Below are positions 1 to 5,408 of a stretch of 10,077 bases of DNA, in pieces. The stretch lies in contig CALCHY010000320.1 of NCBI GenBank assembly GCA_937907415.1, positions 1 through 10,077 of the forward strand, in the 5' to 3' direction. The position numbers and the translations under genes were made by a program. The stretch is from an uncultured Trueperaceae bacterium. GTDB taxonomy: Bacteria > Deinococcota > Deinococci > Deinococcales > Trueperaceae. Under the pieces are notes generated by a model, which was not told the DNA's origin, did not search any database, and saw only the letters and a list, made by a program, of their open reading frames with translations. Position 1 is the first letter of the stretch, and each line of letters opens with the position of its first letter.

Positions 1-845
1 ACGTCGTACGGGAACGGCTCGACCTTGTGCAGAGCGAAACGGTACTGGGTCTGGGTGAAGCGCCCCTTCCCCCCGGTGCGGCTGTCCATCAACAGGACCG
101 AGTCCTCGCAGTTGATGCCGGCGTAAACGAACGTCGCGGGGATCAGGTTCGCGAGTTCCTTGATGAGGTCGTTGACGCTGTCGGCGCTCTTGTTGCCGCG
201 GTGCAGGTTGTGGATGTCATCGAGGATGAACAGGCTGGTGCCGCACTGCACCGCGATGTCGTGAAGCCGGCTCTTCAGCTTCGCTTCGGAGTCGCGATCC
301 GCGAACGGATTGCCGTAGAACTTGTTCAGTGACTGCAGCAGCTTCTTAGGCGTGGTGCTCGAGGGAACGCTGCTGTAGACCACGGGAATGAACTCGACGT
401 GGGTGCCGTGCAGGCCCTTACGCTCGTAGGCGCGCTGCGCCAAACCCTCGTAGATGCGGCCCATGTGCAGCACGATAGTGGTCTTGCCGAGCGTGGCTTG
501 CCCGTCCACGATCGCGCCCTGACGTGCCCCGGGAGCGGTGCGGAGGTTATCCCACGCGAGGCGGATCACCTGGTCGTGAACCTTCCGCATCGTGCGGGAG
601 GTGAGCGGCCCGAAGGTATTGTGGTACATCTTCCGCGCCAGGTCGAACGAGGCCTTCTCCGCGTCGCTCATCACCTGGTACTGCCCCATAGATGGCATCA
701 ACGGCTTCTTTGGATCGGGCCTGGCAACGAACTCCCGCCACGCCACGTAGTTCTCGGGGTTCTCCCGCGCGAACGGAACGTCCTCAGCCAACAGGTCGGA
801 GAAGTTGGCAAGCATGTCGTCCAACACGTCGGCTATGGTCATCAT
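1..845 (-). CDS. tnsC: TnsC/TniB-like AAA+ transposition ATPase (partial, 3' end off window)
   Basis: Translating the minus strand from 845 gives about 281 uninterrupted codons to the window edge. This is a P-loop ATPase that in Tn7-like elements links target recognition to the TnsA/TnsB transposase. A Walker A motif GQATLGKT lies at residues 115-122. Walker B is LFILDDIHNL with D209-D210, followed by a sensor-like strand (ATFVYAGI) and a GRFTQTQYRF segment. The N-terminal 110 residues form the charged, helical leader typical of TniB-like proteins, which bind the transposase tail. The start is ATG 845 or ATG 842. A GGGAGG sits at 851-846, touching the first ATG, so 842 has the better spacing. 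The gene begins 33 bp after the tnsB stop, and a perfect hairpin fills that gap. Assignment as a TniB/TnsC ATPase is firm; whether it serves site-specific or random targeting cannot be told. Confidence 0.88.
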   Translation of the reverse strand, partial: MMTIADVLDDMLANFSDLLAEDVPFARENPENYVAWREFVARPDPKKPLMPSMGQYQVMSDAEKASFDLARKMYHNTFGPLTSRTMRKVHDQVIRLAWDNLRTAPGARQGAIVDGQATLGKTTIVLHMGRIYEGLAQRAYERKGLHGTHVEFIPVVYSSVPSSTTPKKLLQSLNKFYGNPFADRDSEAKLKSRLHDIAVQCGTSLFILDDIHNLHRGNKSADSVNDLIKELANLIPATFVYAGINCEDSVLLMDSRTGGKGRFTQTQYRFALHKVEPFPYD

Positions 846-852
846 CCTCCCA

Positions 853-872
853 GCGCCGCCGTCTGGCGGCGC
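853..872 (-). promoter_or_regulatory. Perfect GC hairpin just upstream of the tnsC ribosome-binding site
   Basis: An 8-bp perfect stem with a 4-nt loop, GCGCCGCC-AGAC-GGCGGCGC on the minus strand, ends one base before the GGGAGG Shine-Dalgarno of tnsC. It lies between the tnsB stop (879-881) and the tnsC start. No U-tract follows, so it is unlikely to be an intrinsic terminator. It could block ribosomes finishing tnsB from running directly into tnsC, set the TnsC:TnsB ratio, or protect mRNA ends. The stem is seen; the role is inference. Confidence 0.5.
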
Positions 873-878
873 GCCCCG

Positions 879-2822
879 CTAGACGGTGAAGTCATCGGGG
901 TCCAATACGGCGAGGCGCTTACGAGGCTCGCTCCCGGGCTCCTCAGGCTCAGGGTCGAGCTCGCCCGCGGCCCCGAAGCCCTGAACGGTCGTGCCTTCGG
1001 GCCCGAGTGAGCCCGCAGGCTGCACAGGTTCGTCGGGGCCGAAGAGGTCATCGAGATCGGCTTCCGCGTCGGGCTCCATCACGCTGTTAACCTGCCGCTG
1101 GGGCGCGGCGCGCCGCCGCTCCGCATGCGCTTCGATGGTGCGCATGGCGTGCACAGCAGCAAGGCGGCGCTCCTTGCGCCCCTCGACTTCCAGCGCTGCG
1201 ATTCGATCCAGCAGGTCGTCGAGGGCTTGGTTCAGTTCCCGGCGGCGGTCGGCCGCCGTGGCGCCGCCGCGCGCGATGATGAGTGACTTCGCGTAACTAA
1301 GGGTGGCGTCGTTGAACGGACGGTTACTAGCGGACGCACCGTGCCGGGGGATGGCGTGCCACTCGTTCAACGAAGGATCGTGGAAGTACACCTCGGAAAG
1401 GTCGCGAGGGTCATAGCGAATCGGCCAAGTGCCGTCGCGGATATTCGGATAGGGCGACGGCACGTTGCGCCATTCGTCGAGCGCCTCGCCGTTGTAGCGT
1501 AGGCCGCGAAGATCGACACCGTAATGCTGGATCTTGCGCCACTCCGTCGGCAGCAGTTCGAAGTACAGGTTGGGATCTGGCAGCACGTACGTGAAGCCCG
1601 CTCGCAGCAGGCCCTCCTCGTACATTCTGTTGGGGCTCAGGTCCATCTTGGGAAGATCGGGGATCTCGAGACCGTCGTGGGTGCGGTTCTGCCAGTAAGT
1701 GGCTACCCAGCCGGCGAACTCGGCTTCTATCTCGTCGATGAAGAAGAACGCTTCGCTTTCGACGTCCTTACCGCGGGAGTACACGTCCGGGCCCTTGTAA
1801 CCCTTGAGGTTCACCACGAAGTTGTCGCGGATGGTGCGGAACAGCCGCTCCACCTGCGCCTTGTCCGTCGGGGTGTAGGGGCGGGCAAGTTGTAAATCGA
1901 TGCCGAGCCGCACGCAGGCGTCCTTGAACGCCCGCGAGATGAACACGCGTCCCCGGTCCACCCACACGGCTTCGGGGCTAAGGAACGGAACCCCAGCCAG
2001 TCCGCCTGGCTCTTGTCCGTCGAGGTTCTGACCCTCCTCGCCTAGGAGTTCGACCACGATGGCTTCCGGCAGGCCCACGTAGGACCAGCGGGCGTTCTCG
2101 GGCCACCCGTTACGCATGAACTTGGGCCTCACCACGTCGTAGAGCAACAGCGCGGCGTCCACGCCCTTGGTGGAGACGGGCGTGAACCGCCACGCCAGAA
2201 GTGAGTTGGTGTATAGGTCCATGGCGATGGTCAACTGCACCTGCACCCACTTGAAAGTCAGTGGGTCGAGAGCAAATGCGTCCAAGGGGGTCGAGTCGAT
2301 CAACACGACTTCGCCCGGACGCACCACCTGGAAATAGCGGTAGAGATTGTTAGGACGGTTGGCGATGCTGCGGCGCGCCTTGGCCGCCCCGAAGGCGCCG
2401 CGTCCCGCCGCCATCCGATCGATTAGCTTGTTGAACGTCTTCTCGGACGGCAACTCGACGGCTTCATCGGGGAAACGTACCCTCAGCTTCCGCCTAGTGC
2501 GCCGGCGGATTTGCGTCTTGGGGATGTTCGACTCGTCCGTCAATTCGTCCAGCACCGCCGCGAGCGCCCGCTTGACGCGGTCGTCGACGCGCGGGAAGTC
2601 TTTGAGCGGGCTCAGTCTGCGCTCGTCGATGAGGCCCACCAGGCCGCGCTCCTCGTACTTCTGCTTGTGACGCCATAGCGTGCTGAAACCCATACCCAGT
2701 TCACGGGCCTTCGTAGCGGTTCGTTGCCGCACGGTAGTGAACTCAGGATCGTATTGCGGACTCGGCTCATGTTCGAGCGCCAGCACCCTGGAGCCGTGCT
2801 GGTACCCAGTTAAGGCCTCCAT
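879..2822 (-). CDS. tnsB: TnsB-like transposase, catalytic part (Mu/IS481-type DDE integrase)
   Basis: This part cuts and joins the 3' ends of the transposon. Numbering from ATG 2822 (647 aa), an HTH-like region lies at residues 30-70 (TATKARELGMGFSTLWRHKQ). The RNase H-fold integrase core has D176 (LIDSTPLD), D289 (VWVDRG) and E325 (KAQVERLF), a DD35E triad. A Mu-transposase C-terminal beta-barrel spans about 425-495. An acidic, proline-rich tail follows and ends in RLAVLDPDDFTV; the TnsB tail is the known contact for TnsC in this family. All catalytic residues are intact. The start is uncertain: ATG 2822 has GGAG nine bases upstream and could be a re-initiation site after the TAG at 2892. 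Starting here leaves out the first 89 codons of the full reading frame, including the N-terminal domain. If read-through occurs, the protein begins at 3089. Confidence 0.85.
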   Translation of the reverse strand: MEALTGYQHGSRVLALEHEPSPQYDPEFTTVRQRTATKARELGMGFSTLWRHKQKYEERGLVGLIDERRLSPLKDFPRVDDRVKRALAAVLDELTDESNIPKTQIRRRTRRKLRVRFPDEAVELPSEKTFNKLIDRMAAGRGAFGAAKARRSIANRPNNLYRYFQVVRPGEVVLIDSTPLDAFALDPLTFKWVQVQLTIAMDLYTNSLLAWRFTPVSTKGVDAALLLYDVVRPKFMRNGWPENARWSYVGLPEAIVVELLGEEGQNLDGQEPGGLAGVPFLSPEAVWVDRGRVFISRAFKDACVRLGIDLQLARPYTPTDKAQVERLFRTIRDNFVVNLKGYKGPDVYSRGKDVESEAFFFIDEIEAEFAGWVATYWQNRTHDGLEIPDLPKMDLSPNRMYEEGLLRAGFTYVLPDPNLYFELLPTEWRKIQHYGVDLRGLRYNGEALDEWRNVPSPYPNIRDGTWPIRYDPRDLSEVYFHDPSLNEWHAIPRHGASASNRPFNDATLSYAKSLIIARGGATAADRRRELNQALDDLLDRIAALEVEGRKERRLAAVHAMRTIEAHAERRRAAPQRQVNSVMEPDAEADLDDLFGPDEPVQPAGSLGPEGTTVQGFGAAGELDPEPEEPGSEPRKRLAVLDPDDFTV

Positions 2823-2891
2823 GAGGTGCCGCTCCAGTTCCTCGGCTGCCCGCAGAAGCTCAGGCGGTACCGCATCCAGGTAGACGGGGCT

Positions 2892-3089
2892 CTAATCCTC
2901 CTCCCTCAGCTCAGCGTCGGCGAGGACCTTGAAGTCGGGCGCCTCGGTGATGACGCTCATCAGGATCCGCGCCCGCTTGCCGCGCGGGTCCTGCACCTCG
3001 ATCTCGCCGGCGTAGAAACCTGTGATGGTCCACGGTTGGCCGTCCCACCAGATCCTGGCGCCGACCTCGATCTTCGCTCGGTGGCTCAT
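2892..3089 (-). CDS. N-terminal fragment of TnsB, ends at an in-frame amber codon
   Basis: This 65-residue reading frame starts at ATG 3089 within an ATGA overlap with the tnsA stop and ends in ...LREED at TAG 2892. It is in the same frame as the TnsB catalytic region downstream. Its content (basic start MSHRAKIEVG, then alternating short strands around WDGQPWTITGFYAGEIEV and RGKRARILMSVI) suggests a small SH3/KOW-like beta domain. That matches the short beta-rich segment at the start of TnsB rather than an independent gene family. GGGAGGAGG lies just before the stop, but no ATG/GTG/TTG in the TnsB frame follows within normal Shine-Dalgarno distance. It may be made as a separate small protein, or be the first domain of a read-through product. 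Confidence 0.6.
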   Translation of the reverse strand: MSHRAKIEVGARIWWDGQPWTITGFYAGEIEVQDPRGKRARILMSVITEAPDFKVLADAELREED

Positions 3090-3832
3090 GCCATCACCTC
3101 GCTCGTAGACAGGTAGACCAGCGAACCTTCTTCAAGGATCGCCGTCATGTCGAACCTCAAGACCCGTTTCCAAAAGAGGTGGAATAGCGTTGGACGCGCC
3201 AACAGTGGTCGTTCCATCTGGGCGAGCAGGTGGCGAACGGACACCGCTCCATCGGCGCAGCAGCCGATCAGCTCTCGCGCCGCCGCCTCGAAGCGCGGGG
3301 GACGGCGCCGGTACCCGGCCAACCACTTCACGTTGGCAAGGTAAGTGTCATCCGGCTCAGTGCGCACCTCGAAGCCCCAACCGAGGTGCTGACACGCGAC
3401 CTCCGTGCTCTCGAAGGCGCGCCGGTTGCGGCTCGCACCAGCCTGCTCCGCCCGCTTCACGTCCACCAGCGTGACACCACCACCCGCGCGCCAGACCAGG
3501 AAGTCAGGCACGTGCCTAAACTTCTCCCCGCCGCGCTCGAAATGAAGCATCAGCGGCTGAGCGAGTACACCGAGGACGCCGCCATCGAAATCGAAACCCA
3601 TCAAGGTGAACATCTCGAGGCGGCTTTCGTAGGGCACGAGCTGGTTGATGCCGCTGAACCAATAGAAGCCGGGTAAGTGAGCCTGCCCCTTGTAGGCGGG
3701 AATCTTGCGAATGGAGTGGTACCCGATGAAGTCGCGGTCCGCAACGTCGTCGATGGCGACCGCCTCGTGAAGCCGGAGCTGGGCATCGAGGAAGGAGATG
3801 GCGATCTTCAACTGCGCCTCTAAACCAAACAC
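3086..3832 (-). CDS. tnsA: TnsA-like heteromeric transposase endonuclease subunit
   Basis: TnsA-type nucleases cut the 5' strands at the transposon ends, so that with TnsB the element is fully excised (cut-and-paste). The 248-residue product has the restriction-endonuclease-like core: acidic residues in YESRLEMFTLMGFDFD (E69/E73), VPDFLVW with D110, then VTLVDVK with K126, matching the E...PD...(x)xK layout of TnsA. A winged-helix-like C-terminal half (about 175-245) would be the part that contacts TnsC. The apparent start is GTG 3832 with AAGG eight bases upstream and a -10-like TATAGA further up. The gene is first in the tnsABC operon and overlaps tnsB by ATGA. No defect is seen. A TnsA-like subunit argues for cut-and-paste transposition rather than Tn5053-type cointegrate formation. 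Confidence 0.85.
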   Translation of the reverse strand: MFGLEAQLKIAISFLDAQLRLHEAVAIDDVADRDFIGYHSIRKIPAYKGQAHLPGFYWFSGINQLVPYESRLEMFTLMGFDFDGGVLGVLAQPLMLHFERGGEKFRHVPDFLVWRAGGGVTLVDVKRAEQAGASRNRRAFESTEVACQHLGWGFEVRTEPDDTYLANVKWLAGYRRRPPRFEAAARELIGCCADGAVSVRHLLAQMERPLLARPTLFHLFWKRVLRFDMTAILEEGSLVYLSTSEVMA

Positions 3833-3842
3833 ACCAAGAATG

Positions 3843-3880
3843 CCTTAATCTATAAGGTATTCACGCTGAGCGCAAATCAA
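3843..3880 (-). promoter_or_regulatory. Candidate tnsABC promoter with overlapping palindrome
   Basis: On the minus strand, TTGATT (3880-3875) lies 18-20 bp before overlapping -10-like hexamers TTATAG (3856-3851) and TATAGA (3854-3849). This is just upstream of the tnsA GTG at 3832. The -10 sits inside an inverted repeat CCTTA-N5-TAAGG (3843-3857), which could be an operator. In Tn7 itself TnsB binds the right end and represses the tns promoter, so similar self-control is plausible here. Promoter position and regulator are inference. Confidence 0.4.
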
Positions 3881-4015
3881 GTCGAAACGCTGACCCACGC
3901 GTTCCCCACCTTCGGTCGACGTGCCACCGCGTCGAGCCAGTACCTCGGTACTACACGCCTGATGAGAACGACAAGAGCGACGGGTACACGGCATGCCGCG
4001 CCGTGGACAGGGCTT

Positions 4016-4037
4016 ACGACCAAGGGCCGACTTGACA
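4016..4037 (-). repeat. Candidate terminal TnsB-binding repeat / transposon tip
   Basis: Reading inward on the minus strand, the block starts TGTCAAGTCGGCCC and ends in ...GTCGT. A related block at 3968-3988 shares, on the plus strand, ACGAC, AAG, GC, GAC and a final ACA in the same order with one- or two-base gaps, 48 bp away. TGT at the tip and direct copies of a motif of about 20 bp inside are the hallmark of Tn7-like ends. The similarity is moderate, so this stays a candidate until the distal end of the element is available for comparison. Confidence 0.4.
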
Positions 4038-4072
4038 GGCGCGCCTAATTTAAGGGCACTCGGCATTGTGGG

Positions 4073-4534
4073 TCACTGCTCGCCCTCTGGGCCTTCGGGG
4101 TGGAGCTCGCTCTCGCTCGGGGTGCGGCCCTGGGCGAGGGCCTCGATTAACTTGCGGCTAGTGGCGCCGATGGCGTCGCGCACCTCGCGCCAGCGCTCGA
4201 GGTCCTGGCCGCTGGGGTCGGGGAAGGAGACGTGCAGGCGCGTGGTCCTCGCCGGGTAGGCGGGGCAGGCCTCGTTGGCGGCGTCGCACACCGTGAGCAC
4301 CAGGTCGAACTCCCAGGGGTCGGGCAGGTCGTGGAGTGTCTTGGAGGCGTGGCCGCTGATGTCGACGCCGACCTCGTGCATGACCTGGATGGCTTCGGGC
4401 TTGACGCGCGTGGCCTCGGTGCCGGCGGAGTGCACTTCGGCGGTGAGCCCGGCTTCGGCTGCGTGGTGCCTGAGCCAGCCCTCGGCCATCTGGCTGCGGG
4501 CGCTGTTGTGGGTGCAGAGGACCAGGACTCTCAT
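4073..4534 (-). CDS. arsC: Arsenate reductase, thioredoxin-coupled low-molecular-weight phosphatase type
   Basis: Reduces arsenate to arsenite in the cytoplasm using thioredoxin. The 153-residue product starts MRVLVLCTHNSARS, the CX5R(S) phosphate loop of the LMW-phosphatase fold with nucleophile C7 and R13. The two resolving cysteines of the pI258-type cascade are present as C83 and C90 (TVCDAANEACP), with the same seven-residue step as C82/C89 of the S. aureus enzyme. SFPDPSG (D106) supplies the general-acid loop. The tail of about 15 residues (SESELHPEGPEGEQ) is longer than in typical 131-140-residue homologues. The start overlaps a small upstream ORF as ATGA (4534-4531). No arsR or arsenite efflux gene is beside it. 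The gene points at the transposon, whose presumed tip is 35 bp after the stop codon. The biochemical call is strong. Confidence 0.92.
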   Translation of the reverse strand: MRVLVLCTHNSARSQMAEGWLRHHAAEAGLTAEVHSAGTEATRVKPEAIQVMHEVGVDISGHASKTLHDLPDPWEFDLVLTVCDAANEACPAYPARTTRLHVSFPDPSGQDLERWREVRDAIGATSRKLIEALAQGRTPSESELHPEGPEGEQ

Positions 4535-4737
4535 GGCGCCGCCCCTTCGAGGCGTTCGGCTAACGCGGCGGTGGGCGCGCACGCGTCCTCCGCGGCGGCC
4601 AGCACGCCGGCGGGCGCGGGGGTGGGCGGCGGGAAGAGGCGGCCGCGCAGCCACAGCGCCACGCCCACCAGGCCGATGAGCAGCGGCACCCAGGACGTGA
4701 CCAGGCTCTCATGCTGCGCCTGAGACGCGCGCCCCAC
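4531..4737 (-). CDS. Possible small single-pass membrane protein coupled to arsC
   Basis: From GTG 4737 this frame encodes 68 residues. One clear hydrophobic segment (about 15-30, SWVPLLIGLVGVALWL) is followed by a basic RGR, then a proline/alanine-rich cytoplasmic tail with a single cysteine. Its TGA overlaps the arsC ATG (ATGA), which favours real translation and coupling. Against it: no clear Shine-Dalgarno precedes the GTG, the frame stays open far upstream antisense to the VOC gene, and I recognise no family. The start could be elsewhere. If real, it would be expressed with arsC from the divergent promoter gap near 4740-4800. Confidence 0.35.
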   Translation of the reverse strand: MGRASQAQHESLVTSWVPLLIGLVGVALWLRGRLFPPPTPAPAGVLAAAEDACAPTAALAERLEGAAP

Positions 4738-4758
4738 CGGACCGGCGCCCGGGCCGGG

Positions 4759-4792
4759 TAGGATGGCGATCGCGACCGGTTCACGAGGGAGG
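4759..4792 (+). promoter_or_regulatory. Candidate promoter -10 and ribosome-binding site for the VOC gene
   Basis: TAGGAT at 4759-4764 is a plausible -10 box, about 39 bp before the start codon. GAGGGAGG at 4785-4792 is a strong Shine-Dalgarno. It is 8 bp from TTG 4801 and 11 bp from ATG 4804, so either start could be used. Confidence 0.4.
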
Positions 4793-4803
4793 CGCGGGAC
4801 TTG

Positions 4804-5199
4804 ATGCTGCACGCCATACCGGCCCTGCCGGTGCGCGAGCTGGAGCGGAGCGTGGCGTTCTACCGCGACCACCTCGGCTTCGCCCTGCTTCACGACGAGG
4901 CGGGCTTCGCCGTCCTGCGGCGCGACGCCGTCGAGCTGCACCTGTGGACGGCCGGCGACGAGGCCTGGCGCCAGCGCGACGCCACGGTGCCGGTGCTGTC
5001 GGGCGCCGAGTCGTTCCTGGCCGGCACGGCGAGCTGCCGCATCGCCGTCACGGACGTGGACGCCCTCCACGAGGCGCTGCGGCCGCTGGGCGTGCTGCAC
5101 CCCAACGCGCCGCTGCGCGACGAGTGGTACGGCGCGCGCGAGTTCGGCGTGCTCGACCCCGACCGCAACCTCATCACCTTCTACCAGCAACGCGCCTGA
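4804..5199 (+). CDS. VOC (glyoxalase/bleomycin-resistance) family protein
   Basis: A 131-residue protein with the vicinal-oxygen-chelate layout of two beta-alpha-beta-beta-beta halves. The first is IPALPVRELERSVAFYRDHLGFALLHDEAGFAVLRRDAVELHLW split across residues 5-42. The second runs SCRIAVTDVDALHEALRPLG to EFGVLDPDRNLITFYQ at the C-terminus. It is closest in style to bleomycin-resistance-like proteins, which bind and shield a drug rather than catalyse; VOC members also include lyases and dioxygenases, so the ligand is unknown. Candidate metal or ligand residues are H39 and the glutamate of REFGVLDPD, but I cannot assign chemistry. TTG 4801 is an alternative start. It is divergent from arsC and convergent with ctaG. 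Confidence 0.85.
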   Translation: MLHAIPALPVRELERSVAFYRDHLGFALLHDEAGFAVLRRDAVELHLWTAGDEAWRQRDATVPVLSGAESFLAGTASCRIAVTDVDALHEALRPLGVLHPNAPLRDEWYGAREFGVLDPDRNLITFYQQRA

Positions 5200-5346
5200 T
5201 CGCCGCCGCCTCACCCCGACCTCGAAAGCTCTCTGGCTTGGCGCCCACAACGCCGCTCGGGTGACCTTCGGCGAGCATCGCCCTTCACGCCTAGGAACGT
5301 GCAAGGAGAACGCGGCCGGCTTGCCCTCTCTCATGGCCCCTCCTGG

Positions 5347-5408
5347 ATAACCCCGTTCCCTGCGCCGAGAGGTGGGTGAAGCGGTCACGGCGCAGGAAGC
5401 GGGGTTAT
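5347..5408. terminator. Long hairpin between converging genes, possible bidirectional terminator
   Basis: Arms of 20 nt at 5347-5366 and 5389-5408 pair at 18 of 20 positions (ATAACCCCG... against ...CGGGGTTAT), around a 22-nt loop. The right arm covers the ctaG stop codon (TAA at 5405-5407). The VOC gene comes from the left and ctaG from the right, so a shared terminator is expected here. There is no U-tract on either side, so termination could be Rho-assisted, or the hairpin may act mainly as a 3'-end stabiliser. The rest of 5200-5346 shows no gene I can support. Confidence 0.5.

Larger units (their letters stand above)
879..3089 (-). pseudogene. tnsB: TnsB-like DDE transposase gene interrupted by an in-frame TAG (full reading frame)
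   Basis: Read through the TAG at 2892-2894, this is one frame of 737 codons, a normal size for a Tn7-type TnsB (E. coli TnsB is about 700 residues). It starts at ATG 3089, overlapping the tnsA stop as ATGA, which is the usual coupling of tnsA to tnsB. The first 65 codons hold a small all-beta-looking domain (EVGARIWWDG...ITGFYAGEIEVQD) comparable to the N-terminal segment of TnsB proteins. After the stop, 23 further in-frame codons (SPVYLDAVPPELLRAAEELE...) read as coding sequence and lead without a break into the helix-turn-helix and catalytic domains. I infer that the ancestral gene was continuous. The TAG is then a nonsense mutation, a read-through site, or a split into two polypeptides by re-initiation. 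The two pieces are listed separately below. Confidence 0.7.
1..4037 (-). mobile_element. Tn7-like transposon, tnsA-side end (partial)
   Basis: Three adjacent minus-strand genes encode the core of a Tn7-type heteromeric transposase: TnsA-like endonuclease, TnsB-like DDE transposase and TnsC/TniB-like AAA+ ATPase, in the canonical order. The segment uses more A/T-ending codons and is visibly less GC-rich than the genes to its right, which suggests horizontal acquisition. The proteins most resemble, from memory of the families, the TnsA/Mu-transposase/TniB sets seen in Actinobacteria. The right boundary is inferred: reading inward on the minus strand from 4037 the sequence is TGTCAAGTCGG, and TGT(C) is the usual tip of Tn7/Tn5053-type ends. 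Another possible tip (TGTCC) is at 4009. The other end, any TniQ/TnsD targeting protein and the cargo lie left of the window, so target-site duplication and terminal repeats cannot be checked here. Confidence 0.75.
3833..4072. other. Non-coding transposon end and junction with arsC
   Basis: I see no convincing gene in these 240 bp. The part up to 4037 looks like a Tn7-type end. It has the tnsA promoter near 3850-3880 and a 6-2-6 palindrome AGTACC-TC-GGTACT at 3939-3952. It also has a 10-bp palindrome CGGCATGCCG at 3989-3998 and two related blocks at 3968-3988 and 4016-4037 that share ACGAC..AAG..GC..GAC...ACA. TCAAGTCG occurs at the tip (minus, 4035-4028) and again inverted at 3877-3884. Such repeats would suit TnsB-binding sites, but they are imperfect and were found by eye. 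From 4038 to 4072 is the presumed host 3' flank of arsC, starting with GGCGCGCC. Confidence 0.5.

Noticed and set aside
399..1010. 203-codon plus-strand open frame across tnsC and the end of tnsB
   Set aside because: Antisense to continuous TnsC coding sequence with intact Walker motifs.
2880..2910. Programmed ribosomal frameshift at the tnsB stop, prompted by GGGAGGAGG
   Set aside because: The downstream transposase is in the same frame as the upstream piece, so a frameshift would leave the correct frame; only read-through, bypass or re-initiation fits.
1..4037. CRISPR-associated (CAST) transposon
   Set aside because: TnsA/B/C fits, but no repeat array or Cas gene is visible in the window; the cargo side is not available, so no claim is made.
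3845..4066. 73-codon minus-strand open frame in the transposon end
   Set aside because: Lies over the promoter, palindromes and presumed terminus, has no Shine-Dalgarno and no family-like sequence.
4738..5388. Upstream part of the long minus-strand open frame that ends at 4531, with a GGAGGGGCC-ATG at about 5335
   Set aside because: It runs antisense through the whole VOC gene and has the arginine-rich look of a shadow frame. Only the last 68 codons, coupled to arsC, are kept as a low-confidence call.
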